Positions 8,738 through 18,005 of a stretch of DNA of 64,000 nt are shown here, in pieces. Every line of letters begins with the position of its first letter. Position 1 is the stretch's first letter. The DNA is from Bacteroidales bacterium. Its GTDB lineage: Bacteria; Bacteroidota; Bacteroidia; Bacteroidales; M50B96. Location of the stretch: positions 1 through 64,000 of the forward strand of contig JAGYLP010000002.1 of assembly GCA_018401015.1 (NCBI GenBank). Reading direction: 5' to 3'. Made by a program: the position numbers and the translations under genes. Under the pieces are notes generated by a model, which did no database searches, was not told where the DNA came from, and worked only from the letters and a program-made list of their open reading frames with translations.

Positions 8738-8768
8738 ATTAAATTTTCAAAGCCTGGTTTTAAGCTTT

Positions 8769-9974
8769 TTAAGCTTGTAAGCCAGCCTCTTTTCGCAACA
8801 TAATCCGAAAAGTAGTCCCCTCGCCTGGCGACGAACTCTTTACGAAGATTTTGCCTCCGTGATAGTTCTCCACAATTCGTTTCGATAAAGACAAACCTAA
8901 ACCCCAACCGCGTTTTTTAGTCGTAAATCCCGGATTGAAAATAGTCTTGTGTAGCGTCTTATGCAACCCTTTACCACTGTCGCTTATGTCGATGCAAAGG
9001 AAATCATCTGTATCCTCAAGCCGTAAATCGATCCGACCCTTCCCTTCCATCGCATCCATCGCATTCTTGCAAATGTTCTCTATAACCCACTCAAATAAGG
9101 CTTTATTCAACGGAATGAACCGTTCCATACTCTCGGCAAAATGCAAGTGATATGCAATATTGCTTGAGGTGCGGGTCTTTAAATAGCGAATGGATTGATA
9201 TAATATGTGAACAATGTTTTCCGATGCTAAAACGGGTGCTGAACCAATTTTCGAAAACCGTTCGGTAATGGTCTCAAGCCGGCTCACATCTTTTTGAATC
9301 TCCTGAACCATATCATCCTCTGGATTTTTGAGCTTCAAATATTCAATCCAAGCCAGGAGGGAGGAAATAGGAGTTCCCAACTGATGGGCAGTTTCTTTCG
9401 ACATGCCCAACCAAACCTGATTCTGCTCTGCCTTTCGGCTGGTACTAAAGGCATAATAGGCAATCAATACAAAAAGAAAAATGACGGCCAGCTGGACATA
9501 GGGATAATAAATAAGCTGTCGCAAAATCATTGAGTCTTTGTAGAAAATGTAATTCTTACGACCATCGATCATGGTAATTTCGATGGGCTCATTTTGTGAG
9601 CGCATTTGATTCAACTCGCGGTATAAGTATTCCTGATTCAACTGGTACTTTTCAGGACTTAAAAGGGCACTGTCGGTTTGAGACCGTTTGGGGTCAAGAT
9701 TACGAGCATACTGAATTTCAAATGCTTCGTTGGTTAGGATAACCGGTATCGTTGTGTTGTTGATGATTACTTCGGAGATGAAATTGATGTTCTCGTCTAA
9801 ATTGCTGCGAGACAATTCTCGAGTCGCTTTTGCCCATAACTCAACACTCTTACGCTCCTCGGCAGCTAACTTCCCCACGAGCGTGTTCGTGTAGTATAAA
9901 CTGCTCATTCCTATAAACACCGCCAAGGTGAGTAAGAATAATTTCCATTTTTGCTTGCGGGAGTATATGTTCAT
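8769..9974 (-). CDS. Membrane sensor histidine kinase (orphan)
   Basis: The 401-residue protein has two membrane segments (about residues 11-27 and 157-176) enclosing a periplasmic sensor region of about 130 residues with no recognisable domain. The cytoplasmic part has the phospho-acceptor His197 in KETAHQLGTP, an N box (NICKNAMDAM), a DSGKGL box and a GWGLGLSLSKRIVENYHGG box. No HAMP domain separates TM2 from the kinase core. No response regulator is encoded nearby, so the partner is elsewhere. It follows the AsmA-like gene by 75 bp on the same strand. Confidence 0.92.
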   Translation of the reverse strand: MNIYSRKQKWKLFLLTLAVFIGMSSLYYTNTLVGKLAAEERKSVELWAKATRELSRSNLDENINFISEVIINNTTIPVILTNEAFEIQYARNLDPKRSQTDSALLSPEKYQLNQEYLYRELNQMRSQNEPIEITMIDGRKNYIFYKDSMILRQLIYYPYVQLAVIFLFVLIAYYAFSTSRKAEQNQVWLGMSKETAHQLGTPISSLLAWIEYLKLKNPEDDMVQEIQKDVSRLETITERFSKIGSAPVLASENIVHILYQSIRYLKTRTSSNIAYHLHFAESMERFIPLNKALFEWVIENICKNAMDAMEGKGRIDLRLEDTDDFLCIDISDSGKGLHKTLHKTIFNPGFTTKKRGWGLGLSLSKRIVENYHGGKIFVKSSSPGEGTTFRIMLRKEAGLQA

Positions 9975-10049
9975 GGTTGATGCGATTATCCGAAAATCGA
10001 AACGAATGTAAACTTTTTAAATTGTTCTGATTTTAACCTTCCCCATTTC

Positions 10050-12560
10050 TTATTCCCATTCAATCCGATGCTTGCTCTTCGAAGCAGTTGTGTCGGAGGG
10101 AGTATCTTCGTTGCGCCTAAAGACATCCTTGATGCTTACCGGTTTCTTTGCTTCCTTTCCTGCTGCCTCTTCCTGCTTTAATGGAGGAGTAGCCTGAGGA
10201 CGCGTTGCGGAGAAAAATTCCTTACCATCGGGATCGAACTCAATACGGATGGCATCCGATGGTCCTTTGGCTCGCAAATAAACGTGACGGCGACCATGGC
10301 GTTCAGCATGTGAACCTTGTTCGCTTGCGTGTAGTTTACGTTTCTTCTTCGATAAAAGCTTGGATAAATATAAATCGATTCGAAAATCAACCTCGCCCGA
10401 TTCCCGATACTGACCACTTATATAAAAATCGGACAAACTTGATTCTATCAGCGTAGTTGGTAGTTGCAAGGTTTCATTCTCATAATAGATCTCAGTCCGG
10501 ATTTGACTAAACCGAATGTGCATTAATTCCTCCAAATCGATAAACCGCGACAAGGTTACCAACGGTTCGAAATCGAATAATTCCCCTTCGTGCAGGTTTA
10601 ATGTTGCCTTTACAACGGGATTTAGTGGGTTGAAGGGATGTTCGGGGCTGGCTTGGAAAGCGTAATCGATCCTTGCGGATAATTCGCCCAAAAGATTCGA
10701 ATGGGTGATGAAGGTTTGTCCAAAATTATTTGAACGATACAGGACTTCGTGCAAATCCACTTGATCTAATTGAAACGAAATAGTTCCTTCCATTCCCAGG
10801 TTAGACCCTTGTTTGACTAATCCCTTTCCACTCATGCTTCCTCGAAATCCATTCGCCTCCATCGAGTGGATATGAATTTTTCGGTAGGACGTGCCAGCAT
10901 CTAAATACAAATCGGTCAAGTGAACTTTATCGTAATCCAAACTGTCAATGCGAATCTCTATTCGACTCAGTAAGTTCGTAGGCAATCGAATGGGATGGTT
11001 GTCTGATGAGTCAGTCGAAAGATCCGACTCCGGGAATAATGTTGCTAAATCGATTTTTTTCGAATGAATCGTACCCGCTAATTCGTAGGTTTTTCCCTGA
11101 AATCCTTCTCTGTAATTGGAAAGGCGGAAATCTTCCAACTGGATGGGTGTTCTTTTAAATTCAACCATGCTTGTAGGCAGGCTTATAAATCCTGGTTTGA
11201 GTAGGAAGGTTAACTCGCTTCCTTTCAACTGATAATCGGGAAGGTGATAGGAAAGGAGCTTAACCGTGCCATCTATTTCTAAGGCGGCGAGGTTTACCTT
11301 ACTCTCTTTTTCCGTGTTCCATCCGGGATGTTTCAAGTGTAAATTACTACTCAATTCCTCAAAATTTAAGTCGAGGGAAGGAATCCATCCTGAAAGATCT
11401 TCGGGAGTGAGATTGGCCTCAAGCACAGCATCGAACCGCAGCGCCGATTGAATGGAAAACACTCCATTTAATCCAATGGTGCCGCCTTCTGTGCTCTCAC
11501 CTTTAAACTGTTCTAACTGAATCGTCACCTCTTTGGGGGTATTGTTCGCGACCGTTAAGCGGGCATTCCCTTTTTTCAGCCCGAATTCTTGTTCGGGAAG
11601 AAGAAATTCAAGTTTATTTAGGCTGATGTCTGCCGAATAAGAAAGTTTTTCCAACAGCATCTTAAAAGCAAAGCTGCCTGATACACCTGCTCTTACTTGG
11701 TACTGTTCCAGATTTTTTCGTGCCGATGATGGCAGGAGGGGCATGAGGGCGGTGCTTGGTGTTTCGCTCAATTGGATACTCCCCAATAGCTCTTCGGAGT
11801 CCGAGCGACGTTCTAACTTACCACTTAATTGCATGGTTCCCCAATGAATCGACTCCAGTACAATGGAAAGCTCATTGGGTGAAAAACGACCATAGCTGCT
11901 CAGATTAACTCGTTTTTCGTTGACCACATACCCTGTTTCGTTCCAGACCGAAGCATCCGTTAATTGGGCCTTTCCTGCGAAAGTAATCGTATCGGAATTT
12001 ACACGCAGGCTGAGTTTTAAACGTTCAACCTGGGTAGTGATTTCAATGGATTTTCCGCTTAAATACGAAACATTCACTTCGTGAAGTTGGATTTTTTTCA
12101 GATTCAATTCCAGAGTGCTACTATCCGATTGATGTTGCGGATTGAAAATGGAATAATTCCCCGAACTGTTTTCATCATCGACGAGGTGTAGATTCCCCTG
12201 CTCCAGACGAATCTCTTTCAGTTCATAATTCCCTTTAAGGAAATTGAATGCGTTAAACTCGAGGTATAATCGTTCCAGTTGGAGCAAAGGTTCTTGCTCT
12301 TGTTGAGACATAACCGCTGCGCTTGTTTCGGAGCCAGCAACCTGCAATTGAAGCAAAGCGACGGAAATGTCCGGGAAACGTTTCCAAATGGAAAGTTCAA
12401 CTTGATCGACCTGTATGGGTTTAAGGAAATAAGGCTGAAGCTCCGCAACAATTTGTTCGGAAAGAAAGTCTTCCTGCGTCGATAAGTAGTAACTAACTCC
12501 TACTAATGCAGAGATTCCAACAAAAATCAGAACAGCAAGGGCAATTGCAAGTCGTTTCAT
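10050..12560 (-). CDS. AsmA/TamB-like protein
   Basis: From the ATG at 12560 the protein has 836 residues. An N-terminal membrane anchor (MKRLAIALAVLIFVGISALVG) is followed by a long beta-rich periplasmic part. It has the AsmA pattern: an early FLKPIQVDQVELSIWKRFPDISVALLQLQV segment and a late 'SRFIDLEELMHIRFSQIRT' type segment before the C-terminal strand region. AsmA-like proteins are lipid-bridge or outer-membrane biogenesis factors; the role here is inferred from family only. The tail is charged and low-complexity (EEAAGKEAKKPVS). A TTG 18 bp upstream is a less likely start. It lies 50 bp after queA. Confidence 0.8.
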   Translation of the reverse strand: MKRLAIALAVLIFVGISALVGVSYYLSTQEDFLSEQIVAELQPYFLKPIQVDQVELSIWKRFPDISVALLQLQVAGSETSAAVMSQQEQEPLLQLERLYLEFNAFNFLKGNYELKEIRLEQGNLHLVDDENSSGNYSIFNPQHQSDSSTLELNLKKIQLHEVNVSYLSGKSIEITTQVERLKLSLRVNSDTITFAGKAQLTDASVWNETGYVVNEKRVNLSSYGRFSPNELSIVLESIHWGTMQLSGKLERRSDSEELLGSIQLSETPSTALMPLLPSSARKNLEQYQVRAGVSGSFAFKMLLEKLSYSADISLNKLEFLLPEQEFGLKKGNARLTVANNTPKEVTIQLEQFKGESTEGGTIGLNGVFSIQSALRFDAVLEANLTPEDLSGWIPSLDLNFEELSSNLHLKHPGWNTEKESKVNLAALEIDGTVKLLSYHLPDYQLKGSELTFLLKPGFISLPTSMVEFKRTPIQLEDFRLSNYREGFQGKTYELAGTIHSKKIDLATLFPESDLSTDSSDNHPIRLPTNLLSRIEIRIDSLDYDKVHLTDLYLDAGTSYRKIHIHSMEANGFRGSMSGKGLVKQGSNLGMEGTISFQLDQVDLHEVLYRSNNFGQTFITHSNLLGELSARIDYAFQASPEHPFNPLNPVVKATLNLHEGELFDFEPLVTLSRFIDLEELMHIRFSQIRTEIYYENETLQLPTTLIESSLSDFYISGQYRESGEVDFRIDLYLSKLLSKKKRKLHASEQGSHAERHGRRHVYLRAKGPSDAIRIEFDPDGKEFFSATRPQATPPLKQEEAAGKEAKKPVSIKDVFRRNEDTPSDTTASKSKHRIEWE

Positions 12561-12610
12561 GCTAGGGTTCCTCCACAATATTCAGTTGCAGGAAGACAAA
12601 CCGGGTCGAT

Positions 12611-13660
12611 TTACAAAATCAACATGGCATCGCCGTAGGTTCCGAATTTGTACTTCTCCTTAATGGCAACGTCGTAGGCTTTGAAAATATTATCGTAGCC
12701 GGCAAATGCCGATGCCATCATCAGTAAAGTGGAATAGGGCAGGTGGAAGTTGGTAATCATTCGATTTGGAACCTGAATTTGATAGGGAGGGAAAATGAAT
12801 TTATTGGTCCAACCAACATAGGGTTTTAATAAACCGGTGGTTGATACGCTGGTCTCGAGGGTTCGCAAAACCGTAGTGCCAACGGCACAAACATTTTTTT
12901 TGTTTGCTTTTGCTTGATTTACAATATCGGCAGCTTTCTCTTCGATGGTAATTTCTTCAGAATCCATTTTATGTTTGGTCAGGTCTTCGACATCGACGCT
13001 ACGAAAATTTCCTAGCCCAACATGCAGGGTAATCTCGGCAAAATCGATTCCTTTTATTTCGAGGCGTTTCATCAATTCGCGACTAAAATGCATACCGGCA
13101 GTAGGAGCAGCAACAGCACCCTCGTGCTTGGCATAAATGGTTTGGTAGCGTTCACGGTCTTCCGGTAAAACTTCCCGCTTGATAAACTTCGGAAGGGGTG
13201 TTTCGCCCAAATTATATAAGGTTTCTTTGAATTCTTCGTACGGACCGTCGTATAAAAAACGAAGGGTGCGTCCGCGAGAAGTGGTGTTGTCGATTACCTC
13301 GGCCACCAGGGATTCATCTTCGCCAAAATACAGCTTATTACCAATGCGGATTTTACGTGCCGGATCGACCAATACATCCCAAAGTCGTTGATCCTGATTC
13401 AGTTCACGTAATAAGAAAACTTCGATTTTAGCACCGGTTTTTTCTTTATTGCCATACAGTCTGGCGGGGAAAACCTTCGTATTATTAAATACCATTACAT
13501 CGTGTTCGTCGAAGTAATCAATCACATCTTTAAAAATGCGATGTTCAATTTCTCCGGTAGCGCGGTTCAAAACCAGTAGCCGCGATTCATCCCGGTTACT
13601 AGCAGGATGCAGAGAAATAAGTTCTTCCGGTAAATGATACTTAAATTGCGATAGTTTCAT
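12611..13660 (-). CDS. queA: S-adenosylmethionine:tRNA ribosyltransferase-isomerase
   Basis: QueA transfers and isomerises the ribose of SAM onto preQ1-modified tRNA to give epoxyqueuosine. The 349-residue length matches the family. Motifs seen: [46 protein letters not shown] and the C-terminal [19 protein letters not shown]. It is 30 bp downstream of truB; both act on tRNA. Confidence 0.97.
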   Translation of the reverse strand: MKLSQFKYHLPEELISLHPASNRDESRLLVLNRATGEIEHRIFKDVIDYFDEHDVMVFNNTKVFPARLYGNKEKTGAKIEVFLLRELNQDQRLWDVLVDPARKIRIGNKLYFGEDESLVAEVIDNTTSRGRTLRFLYDGPYEEFKETLYNLGETPLPKFIKREVLPEDRERYQTIYAKHEGAVAAPTAGMHFSRELMKRLEIKGIDFAEITLHVGLGNFRSVDVEDLTKHKMDSEEITIEEKAADIVNQAKANKKNVCAVGTTVLRTLETSVSTTGLLKPYVGWTNKFIFPPYQIQVPNRMITNFHLPYSTLLMMASAFAGYDNIFKAYDVAIKEKYKFGTYGDAMLIL

Positions 13661-13690
13661 CGGTAATTATTTTTAATGGATAGTTTAAAA

Positions 13691-14440
13691 TTATTGCTTT
13701 TCGTTTGCCTCAACGCTGGTTGGTTTCGGAAAAGATTCCTGCAGGAGCTCTTCCAATTGTTGTAGGCTGAGCGCATCGCTAAGGTTGAATTCGCCCGATG
13801 CCGTGCGTGTTAGCTTCGATAAGTAGGCGCCACAGCCTAAAGCTGCACCAAGATCGTTTGCCAGGGAACGAATGTAGGTTCCTTTCGAACAACGAATATC
13901 CAGATAAAGTTCCGGCGTTTCGAAGGATACCAGATTCAATTCATGGATATGTACCTGCACAGGTTCCAGCTGATGGTCGGAGCCTTTACGGGCAAGTTCG
14001 TAAGCGCGTTTCCCCTGTACTCGTTTAGCCGAGAAAAGCGGCGGCTGCTGAAAGATTGGACCCCGAAATTGGTTTAGGATTTCCTCAATCGTGCTTTTGG
14101 CGATGGATGTGGCATCTCCAGATTGCTCTGGTTTTGTTTCCAAATCGTACGAAGGAGTCGTTTCTCCCAATTGAAGTCGCGCTCGATAGGATTTATCGGC
14201 ATCGGTTTTTGTTTGCAGCAGTTTTGTTGCCTTTCCTACGGCTAACACCATCAGTCCTTCGGCCAGGGGATCCAGCGTGCCGGCATGCCCAACTTTGATG
14301 TTTTTCAAACGTGTGTAGCGATGCAACAAATGCTTGACTTTTTTCACTACATCGTACGACGACCATCCCCATGGTTTATCCAGAAGGAGAAAAACCCCCT
14401 CGAGTAATTGATCTTTACTTATTCCAGAATGGATAATCAT
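13691..14440 (-). CDS. truB: tRNA pseudouridine-55 synthase
   Basis: TruB makes pseudouridine 55 in the tRNA T-loop. From the ATG at 14440 it has 249 residues. Motifs: LLLDKPWGWSSYDVV, VGHAGTLDPLAEGLM with the catalytic Asp, SYRARLQLG, FSAKRVQGKRAYELARKG and CSKGTYIRSLANDLG. The frame is open to 14515, but that would overlap uppP by 59 bp and add a non-homologous leader, so 14440 (16 bp after uppP) is chosen. Confidence 0.95.
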   Translation of the reverse strand: MIIHSGISKDQLLEGVFLLLDKPWGWSSYDVVKKVKHLLHRYTRLKNIKVGHAGTLDPLAEGLMVLAVGKATKLLQTKTDADKSYRARLQLGETTPSYDLETKPEQSGDATSIAKSTIEEILNQFRGPIFQQPPLFSAKRVQGKRAYELARKGSDHQLEPVQVHIHELNLVSFETPELYLDIRCSKGTYIRSLANDLGAALGCGAYLSKLTRTASGEFNLSDALSLQQLEELLQESFPKPTSVEANEKQ

Positions 14441-14456
14441 ACGAGTTTCACGAGAA

Positions 14457-15248
14457 TTAGAAAAATAATTGCGAAGCAATGGCGATGCTACCCACCAATA
14501 AACAGTAAAGGGCAAAATAAATCAGTTTGCCTCTTTTAACGATGTTAATCATCCAGGTGCAAGCGAGGTAACCCACTACGAAAGAGCTGATAAACCCAAT
14601 GATAAGCGGGAGTGCTTCGATGGCTCCGGCTGCAGAAAAATCCTGGCTCATGATGTCGAGAAAATTGGCTCCCAGAATAGGCACTAGAACCATTAAAAAG
14701 GAAAACTCAGCTACTTGTTCTTTTTTATTTCCTAAAATAATACCTGTTGCGATAGTTGCTCCAGAACGCGAGATGCCCGGAATTACAGCAAGAGCCTGGG
14801 CAATTCCAATGATAAAAGCATCGAGGTAAGAAATGCTTCGTTCCTTGGATTTCGAAAAATAGGCAAAGCCTAAAAGCGTGGCTGTGAATACAAGCATCGA
14901 CCCTACCAAGAGCAAGTTACCTGTAAATAGAGCTTCGACTTCTTCTTTAAAGAACAGGCCTAAAGCAAGGACCGGAATCATGGATAGAGCAATTTTACCG
15001 GTGAAGCTCCACTCGTCGTTTTGCCGAAGTTGGGTGAGTCCTTTTAAAATGCGACCAATTTCCTTCCTGAACACAACGATGGTGCTGAGTACAGTGGCTC
15101 CGTGAACCACGACAGTAAAAGTCAGGTTATCTTGTTGTTCAATGCCCAACAATACTTTCCCTATCTCCAAATGACCACTCGAGCTAATAGGTAAGAACTC
15201 GGCCAATCCTTGCAGGATGCCTAAAATAAGCGCTTCAATCCATGTCAT
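14457..15248 (-). CDS. uppP: Undecaprenyl-diphosphate phosphatase
   Basis: UppP (BacA) dephosphorylates undecaprenyl diphosphate and so recycles the lipid carrier of peptidoglycan and O-antigen synthesis. The 263-residue integral membrane protein has the catalytic motifs LQGLAEFLPISSSGHL and PGISRSGATI and about eight membrane spans. It lies 3 bp after the DUF3098 gene. Confidence 0.97.
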   Translation of the reverse strand: MTWIEALILGILQGLAEFLPISSSGHLEIGKVLLGIEQQDNLTFTVVVHGATVLSTIVVFRKEIGRILKGLTQLRQNDEWSFTGKIALSMIPVLALGLFFKEEVEALFTGNLLLVGSMLVFTATLLGFAYFSKSKERSISYLDAFIIGIAQALAVIPGISRSGATIATGIILGNKKEQVAEFSFLMVLVPILGANFLDIMSQDFSAAGAIEALPLIIGFISSFVVGYLACTWMINIVKRGKLIYFALYCLLVGSIAIASQLFF

Positions 15249-15251
15249 GTC

Positions 15252-15512
15252 TTAGCCTTCTTGCTGCATGCTTTTGGGTTTACGCATAATGGCCCAGATC
15301 TCGAAAATAAAACCAAACAAGACAATGATTGGGGCAAGGGTTATACGGCGAAAGGAAAAAATCTCCTCGCTAAAAACGTTCGGGTCGTCGGAGCCTCCTC
15401 CGGCCATGAGAATAAATCCCACCACGATAATTAAGAAACCAATTGCCAAATAAAGATAATTCTCTTTAGGAATGGCAAATCCATTCAAAGCTGTTTCTTG
15501 TTTTGTAGCCAT
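15252..15512 (-). CDS. DUF3098 family small membrane protein
   Basis: The 86-residue protein has two membrane spans (about 20-38 and 57-75) separated by the loop GGGSDDPNVFSEEIFSFRR. DUF3098 proteins are Bacteroidota-specific and regularly lie between ftsX and uppP, as here (18 bp after ftsX, 3 bp before uppP). The function is unknown; the context suggests cell-envelope or division work. Confidence 0.88.
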   Translation of the reverse strand: MATKQETALNGFAIPKENYLYLAIGFLIIVVGFILMAGGGSDDPNVFSEEIFSFRRITLAPIIVLFGFIFEIWAIMRKPKSMQQEG

Positions 15513-15530
15513 ATTGTAAAACGTTAAATG

Positions 15531-16421
15531 TCAATTAAAAAGTTGATCGGTTTTCATTCGTAAATACTTGGTGCTCGCAAAATAAGCTGCTAAGAGCGAA
15601 AGGAGTATGCCTAACAAGATGATTCCGGCAAATAAAACCCCAATCAGTTCGTAGTCCTTAAAGCTAATAATCGCCGTAAATTCCGATTCAAGAGCTTTTA
15701 ATACAAAGCTTAGTAAGACAATCGCAACCAAAGAACCCAGAATCCCTTGACCCATACTTTGCAAAAGGAAGGGACGACGAATAAAACTATGAGTCGCTCC
15801 CACGAGCTTCATGGTATTGATTAGGAACCTGCGGGCGTAGATAGTCAGTCGAACAGTATTGTTAATTAAAACAATGGAAACCAGCATGAGCAAGGCGCTA
15901 AAAATCATTAGATAAACCGAAATTCGCTGGATGTTATTGTTTAACAAATCGACCAGATTCTCTTGGTAATACACTTCTTTGATTTGATCGTACTCAGCCA
16001 ACCGACTCTTAATCATCACTAAGCTGTCGGGGTTGGCATAATCGGCATAGAGTTTAACTTCGATCGATGCAAGCAGCGGATTGTATCCCAGGAAATCCAC
16101 AAAATTTTCGCCTAATGCTTCCTGAAATTCTTCGGCTGCACGCTCACGAGTTATGTAATCGGTACTCTTGATAAAGATGCTTGCATCCAAATCTTTTTGC
16201 AATCGAAAGCTGTCAATTTCTTTAATATTCTCGTTCAGGATGATAGAGAACCCGATGTTCTCTTTTACATAATTAGAAATTTTGCCTGCAAATAGGATCA
16301 TGGTACCTACTAAACCCAAGAGGAAGAGGACCAATGAAATGCTTATGACGGCAGTAAGTTGACTGCTCCTTAGCCGTTGCTTGATATGTTTGCTGGTTTT
16401 CTCCTTACTATTCAGACTCAT
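15531..16421 (-). CDS. ftsX: Cell division protein FtsX
   Basis: FtsX with the ATPase FtsE forms an ABC-type complex that regulates peptidoglycan hydrolases at the septum. The 296-residue protein has an N-terminal span (about residues 25-48), a periplasmic domain (about 50-165) and three C-terminal spans with the family's NTVRLTIYARR loop and RRPFLLQSMGQGILGS. ftsE is not in the window. It is the first gene of the operon ftsX-DUF3098-uppP-truB-queA. Confidence 0.92.
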   Translation of the reverse strand: MSLNSKEKTSKHIKQRLRSSQLTAVISISLVLFLLGLVGTMILFAGKISNYVKENIGFSIILNENIKEIDSFRLQKDLDASIFIKSTDYITRERAAEEFQEALGENFVDFLGYNPLLASIEVKLYADYANPDSLVMIKSRLAEYDQIKEVYYQENLVDLLNNNIQRISVYLMIFSALLMLVSIVLINNTVRLTIYARRFLINTMKLVGATHSFIRRPFLLQSMGQGILGSLVAIVLLSFVLKALESEFTAIISFKDYELIGVLFAGIILLGILLSLLAAYFASTKYLRMKTDQLFN

Positions 16422-16453
16422 ATTGGCTGATTCTCAAAAAGTTTGCGAATATA

Positions 16454-16461
16454 CAAATATA
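16454..16461 (-). promoter_or_regulatory. -7 box (TATATTTG) of the ftsX operon
   Basis: On the minus strand TATATTTG matches TAnnTTTG and lies 32 bp before the ftsX ATG. The best upstream element at the right distance is only TTTA. Confidence 0.5.
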
Positions 16462-16528
16462 TATGGCTTAAATGAAAAGTAAAGGGGCTAAGTTGTGGAA
16501 CCAAATGTCGGGGGTATGATTTTTTTCA

Positions 16529-16536
16529 TACTTTTG
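16529..16536 (+). promoter_or_regulatory. -7 box (TACTTTTG) of the universal stress protein operon
   Basis: TACTTTTG matches TAnnTTTG. It overlaps the right arm of a small hairpin (GTATGA, six T, TCATAC; 16514-16531). No -33 TTTG is evident. Transcription from it would start near 16542, leaving ATG 16538 outside the transcript and making ATG 16553 the start. Confidence 0.45.
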
Positions 16537-16552
16537 AATGAAATGGATTGCT

Positions 16553-17410
16553 ATGACTAAAATACTGGTAGCCACCGATTTTTCTGCCGATTCAATCAAT
16601 GCACTGGAACATGCTTTGGTCTGGGCGCATAAGCTTCAGGCTAATTTGCGGCTCTACCATGTCGTCAAATCTTCTAAGTTCGATCTGCCAGGATTCAATC
16701 CTGGAAATCAGGATCAGGCTCTCGAAGTAGCCAAAGAGGCCATGAAAGTCCTATTTCAAGAATACGTAAACAGTTATCAGGTTCCGGATAAAATCTTCGA
16801 CTATAAAGTGGAGGAAGGAAAAGTGTATCACCAAATCGTTCAGGAGGCTATCGGTTTCGATGCTTCGGTAGTCGTAATGGGAACTCATGGAACCAGCGGC
16901 TTCGAAGAATATTTCGCAGGAAGTAATTCATTCCGAGTGGTGAGCCGTGCTAGTAAACCGGTACTCACTATCCGCCTGGGTTTTCCCAAAGGTGCTCCGA
17001 AAACTATCGTTCTGCCTATCGATGTAACCACTCAAACCCGGCAGAAAGTGCCTCTTGTTGCCGAACTGGCGCACCTGTTCGAAGCAAAAGTCCATATCAT
17101 GGGTGTTCGCGAAACCGATACCCCGGAAGTTATTTATAAAGTTAATCAATACGTCGATCAGGTAGTCGAGTACCTCGAAGCAAGATCGATTGAACATGAC
17201 TGGGAAGTGAGAAAAGGGGGAAATATCACCAAAATCACCATCGAATTTGCAAAAGAAAAGGATGCCGATTTAATTTGCATCATGACAGAACAGACAGAAC
17301 GCCCGGAGAACCTTTGGCTAGGTACCTACGCTCAACAAATGATTAATCAGTCTCCCATTCCGGTCTTGAGCCTTCAACCACAAAACTTAACCGACCCAAA
17401 CCGCGTGTGA
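16553..17410 (+). CDS. Universal stress protein, tandem UspA domains
   Basis: This 285-residue cytoplasmic protein has two UspA domains: domain 1 starts MTKILVATDFSADS and ends GTHGTSGFEEYFAGSNSFRVV..KPVLTI; domain 2 (KTIVLPIDVT onward) ends NLWLGTYAQQMINQSPIPVLSL. Domain 1 keeps a G-x2-G-x9-G(S/N)-like ATP-binding pattern (GTHGTSG...GSNSFRV), while domain 2 lacks it. An in-frame ATG at 16538 is possible; the -7 box at 16529-16536 favours 16553. The stop overlaps the next start (GTGATGA), so it is coupled to the SPOR gene. Confidence 0.88.
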   Translation: MTKILVATDFSADSINALEHALVWAHKLQANLRLYHVVKSSKFDLPGFNPGNQDQALEVAKEAMKVLFQEYVNSYQVPDKIFDYKVEEGKVYHQIVQEAIGFDASVVVMGTHGTSGFEEYFAGSNSFRVVSRASKPVLTIRLGFPKGAPKTIVLPIDVTTQTRQKVPLVAELAHLFEAKVHIMGVRETDTPEVIYKVNQYVDQVVEYLEARSIEHDWEVRKGGNITKITIEFAKEKDADLICIMTEQTERPENLWLGTYAQQMINQSPIPVLSLQPQNLTDPNRV

Positions 17411-17994
17411 TGATAACCAAAACTGTCCATCCTTTCATCGTTAAAGCTACTCGTTCAATGCATCGTTCAAATCAGGCTTCGGGCCTATCATCCCTTCTTA
17501 GCACTATTTTTAAAATTAACATCCTGCTAGTGCTGTTTTTCGTAACCCCTGGCTACGCCCAAACGGAATTGCCCGACAGCCTCCAAATCTTTTCCATTAT
17601 TCAGGCAAATGATCCCTCTCCCTCGGGAAAGGTTGTTATCCATCAAGATCCACGACTGGACGAGATTACCTATAAACAACTGCGTACAAACTTGCAACGG
17701 AATGGTATTCCCGGATATCGAATTCAAATCTATTCCGGATCAGGAACCAACGCCCGCATGGAGGCCATGCGCCTGCAAAATAATTTCTCGAATCAGTTCC
17801 CATCTATCCCCAGCTATCTAGTTTACGAAGAACCCTATTTTAAACTTCGGGTTGGTAATTATCGCTCCAAATCCGATGGCTATAAAGCATTTAAAAAGAT
17901 ATCGGAGGTGTACCCTCAATGCTATTTCGTACTGGAAAAAAGTATGGACTATCCGGAGTTTAATCCTTCGGAAATATCGCTCTCAACCGAATAA
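17410..17994 (+). CDS. Exported SPOR-domain protein
   Basis: The 194-residue protein has an N-terminal signal or anchor segment (INILLVLFFVTPGYAQ) and a C-terminal SPOR domain (about residues 95-180: YRIQIYSGSGTNARMEAMRLQNN...KLRVGNYRSKSDGYKAFKKI). SPOR domains bind denuded peptidoglycan glycans, often at the septum. The start is an ATG sharing its A with the TGA of the stress-protein gene; a later Met at about residue 17 is possible. It is followed 11 bp later by the T9SS cargo gene, so it seems to belong to the same transcript. Confidence 0.83.
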   Translation: MITKTVHPFIVKATRSMHRSNQASGLSSLLSTIFKINILLVLFFVTPGYAQTELPDSLQIFSIIQANDPSPSGKVVIHQDPRLDEITYKQLRTNLQRNGIPGYRIQIYSGSGTNARMEAMRLQNNFSNQFPSIPSYLVYEEPYFKLRVGNYRSKSDGYKAFKKISEVYPQCYFVLEKSMDYPEFNPSEISLSTE

Positions 17995-18005
17995 AAACGA
18001 ACACT

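Noticed and set aside
12561-12578. TTG start of the AsmA-like gene at 12578
   Set aside because: The ATG at 12560 begins exactly at the membrane anchor; the TTG adds six residues without reason.
14441-14515. Longer truB start at 14515
   Set aside because: It overlaps uppP by 59 bp and adds a segment not typical of TruB.
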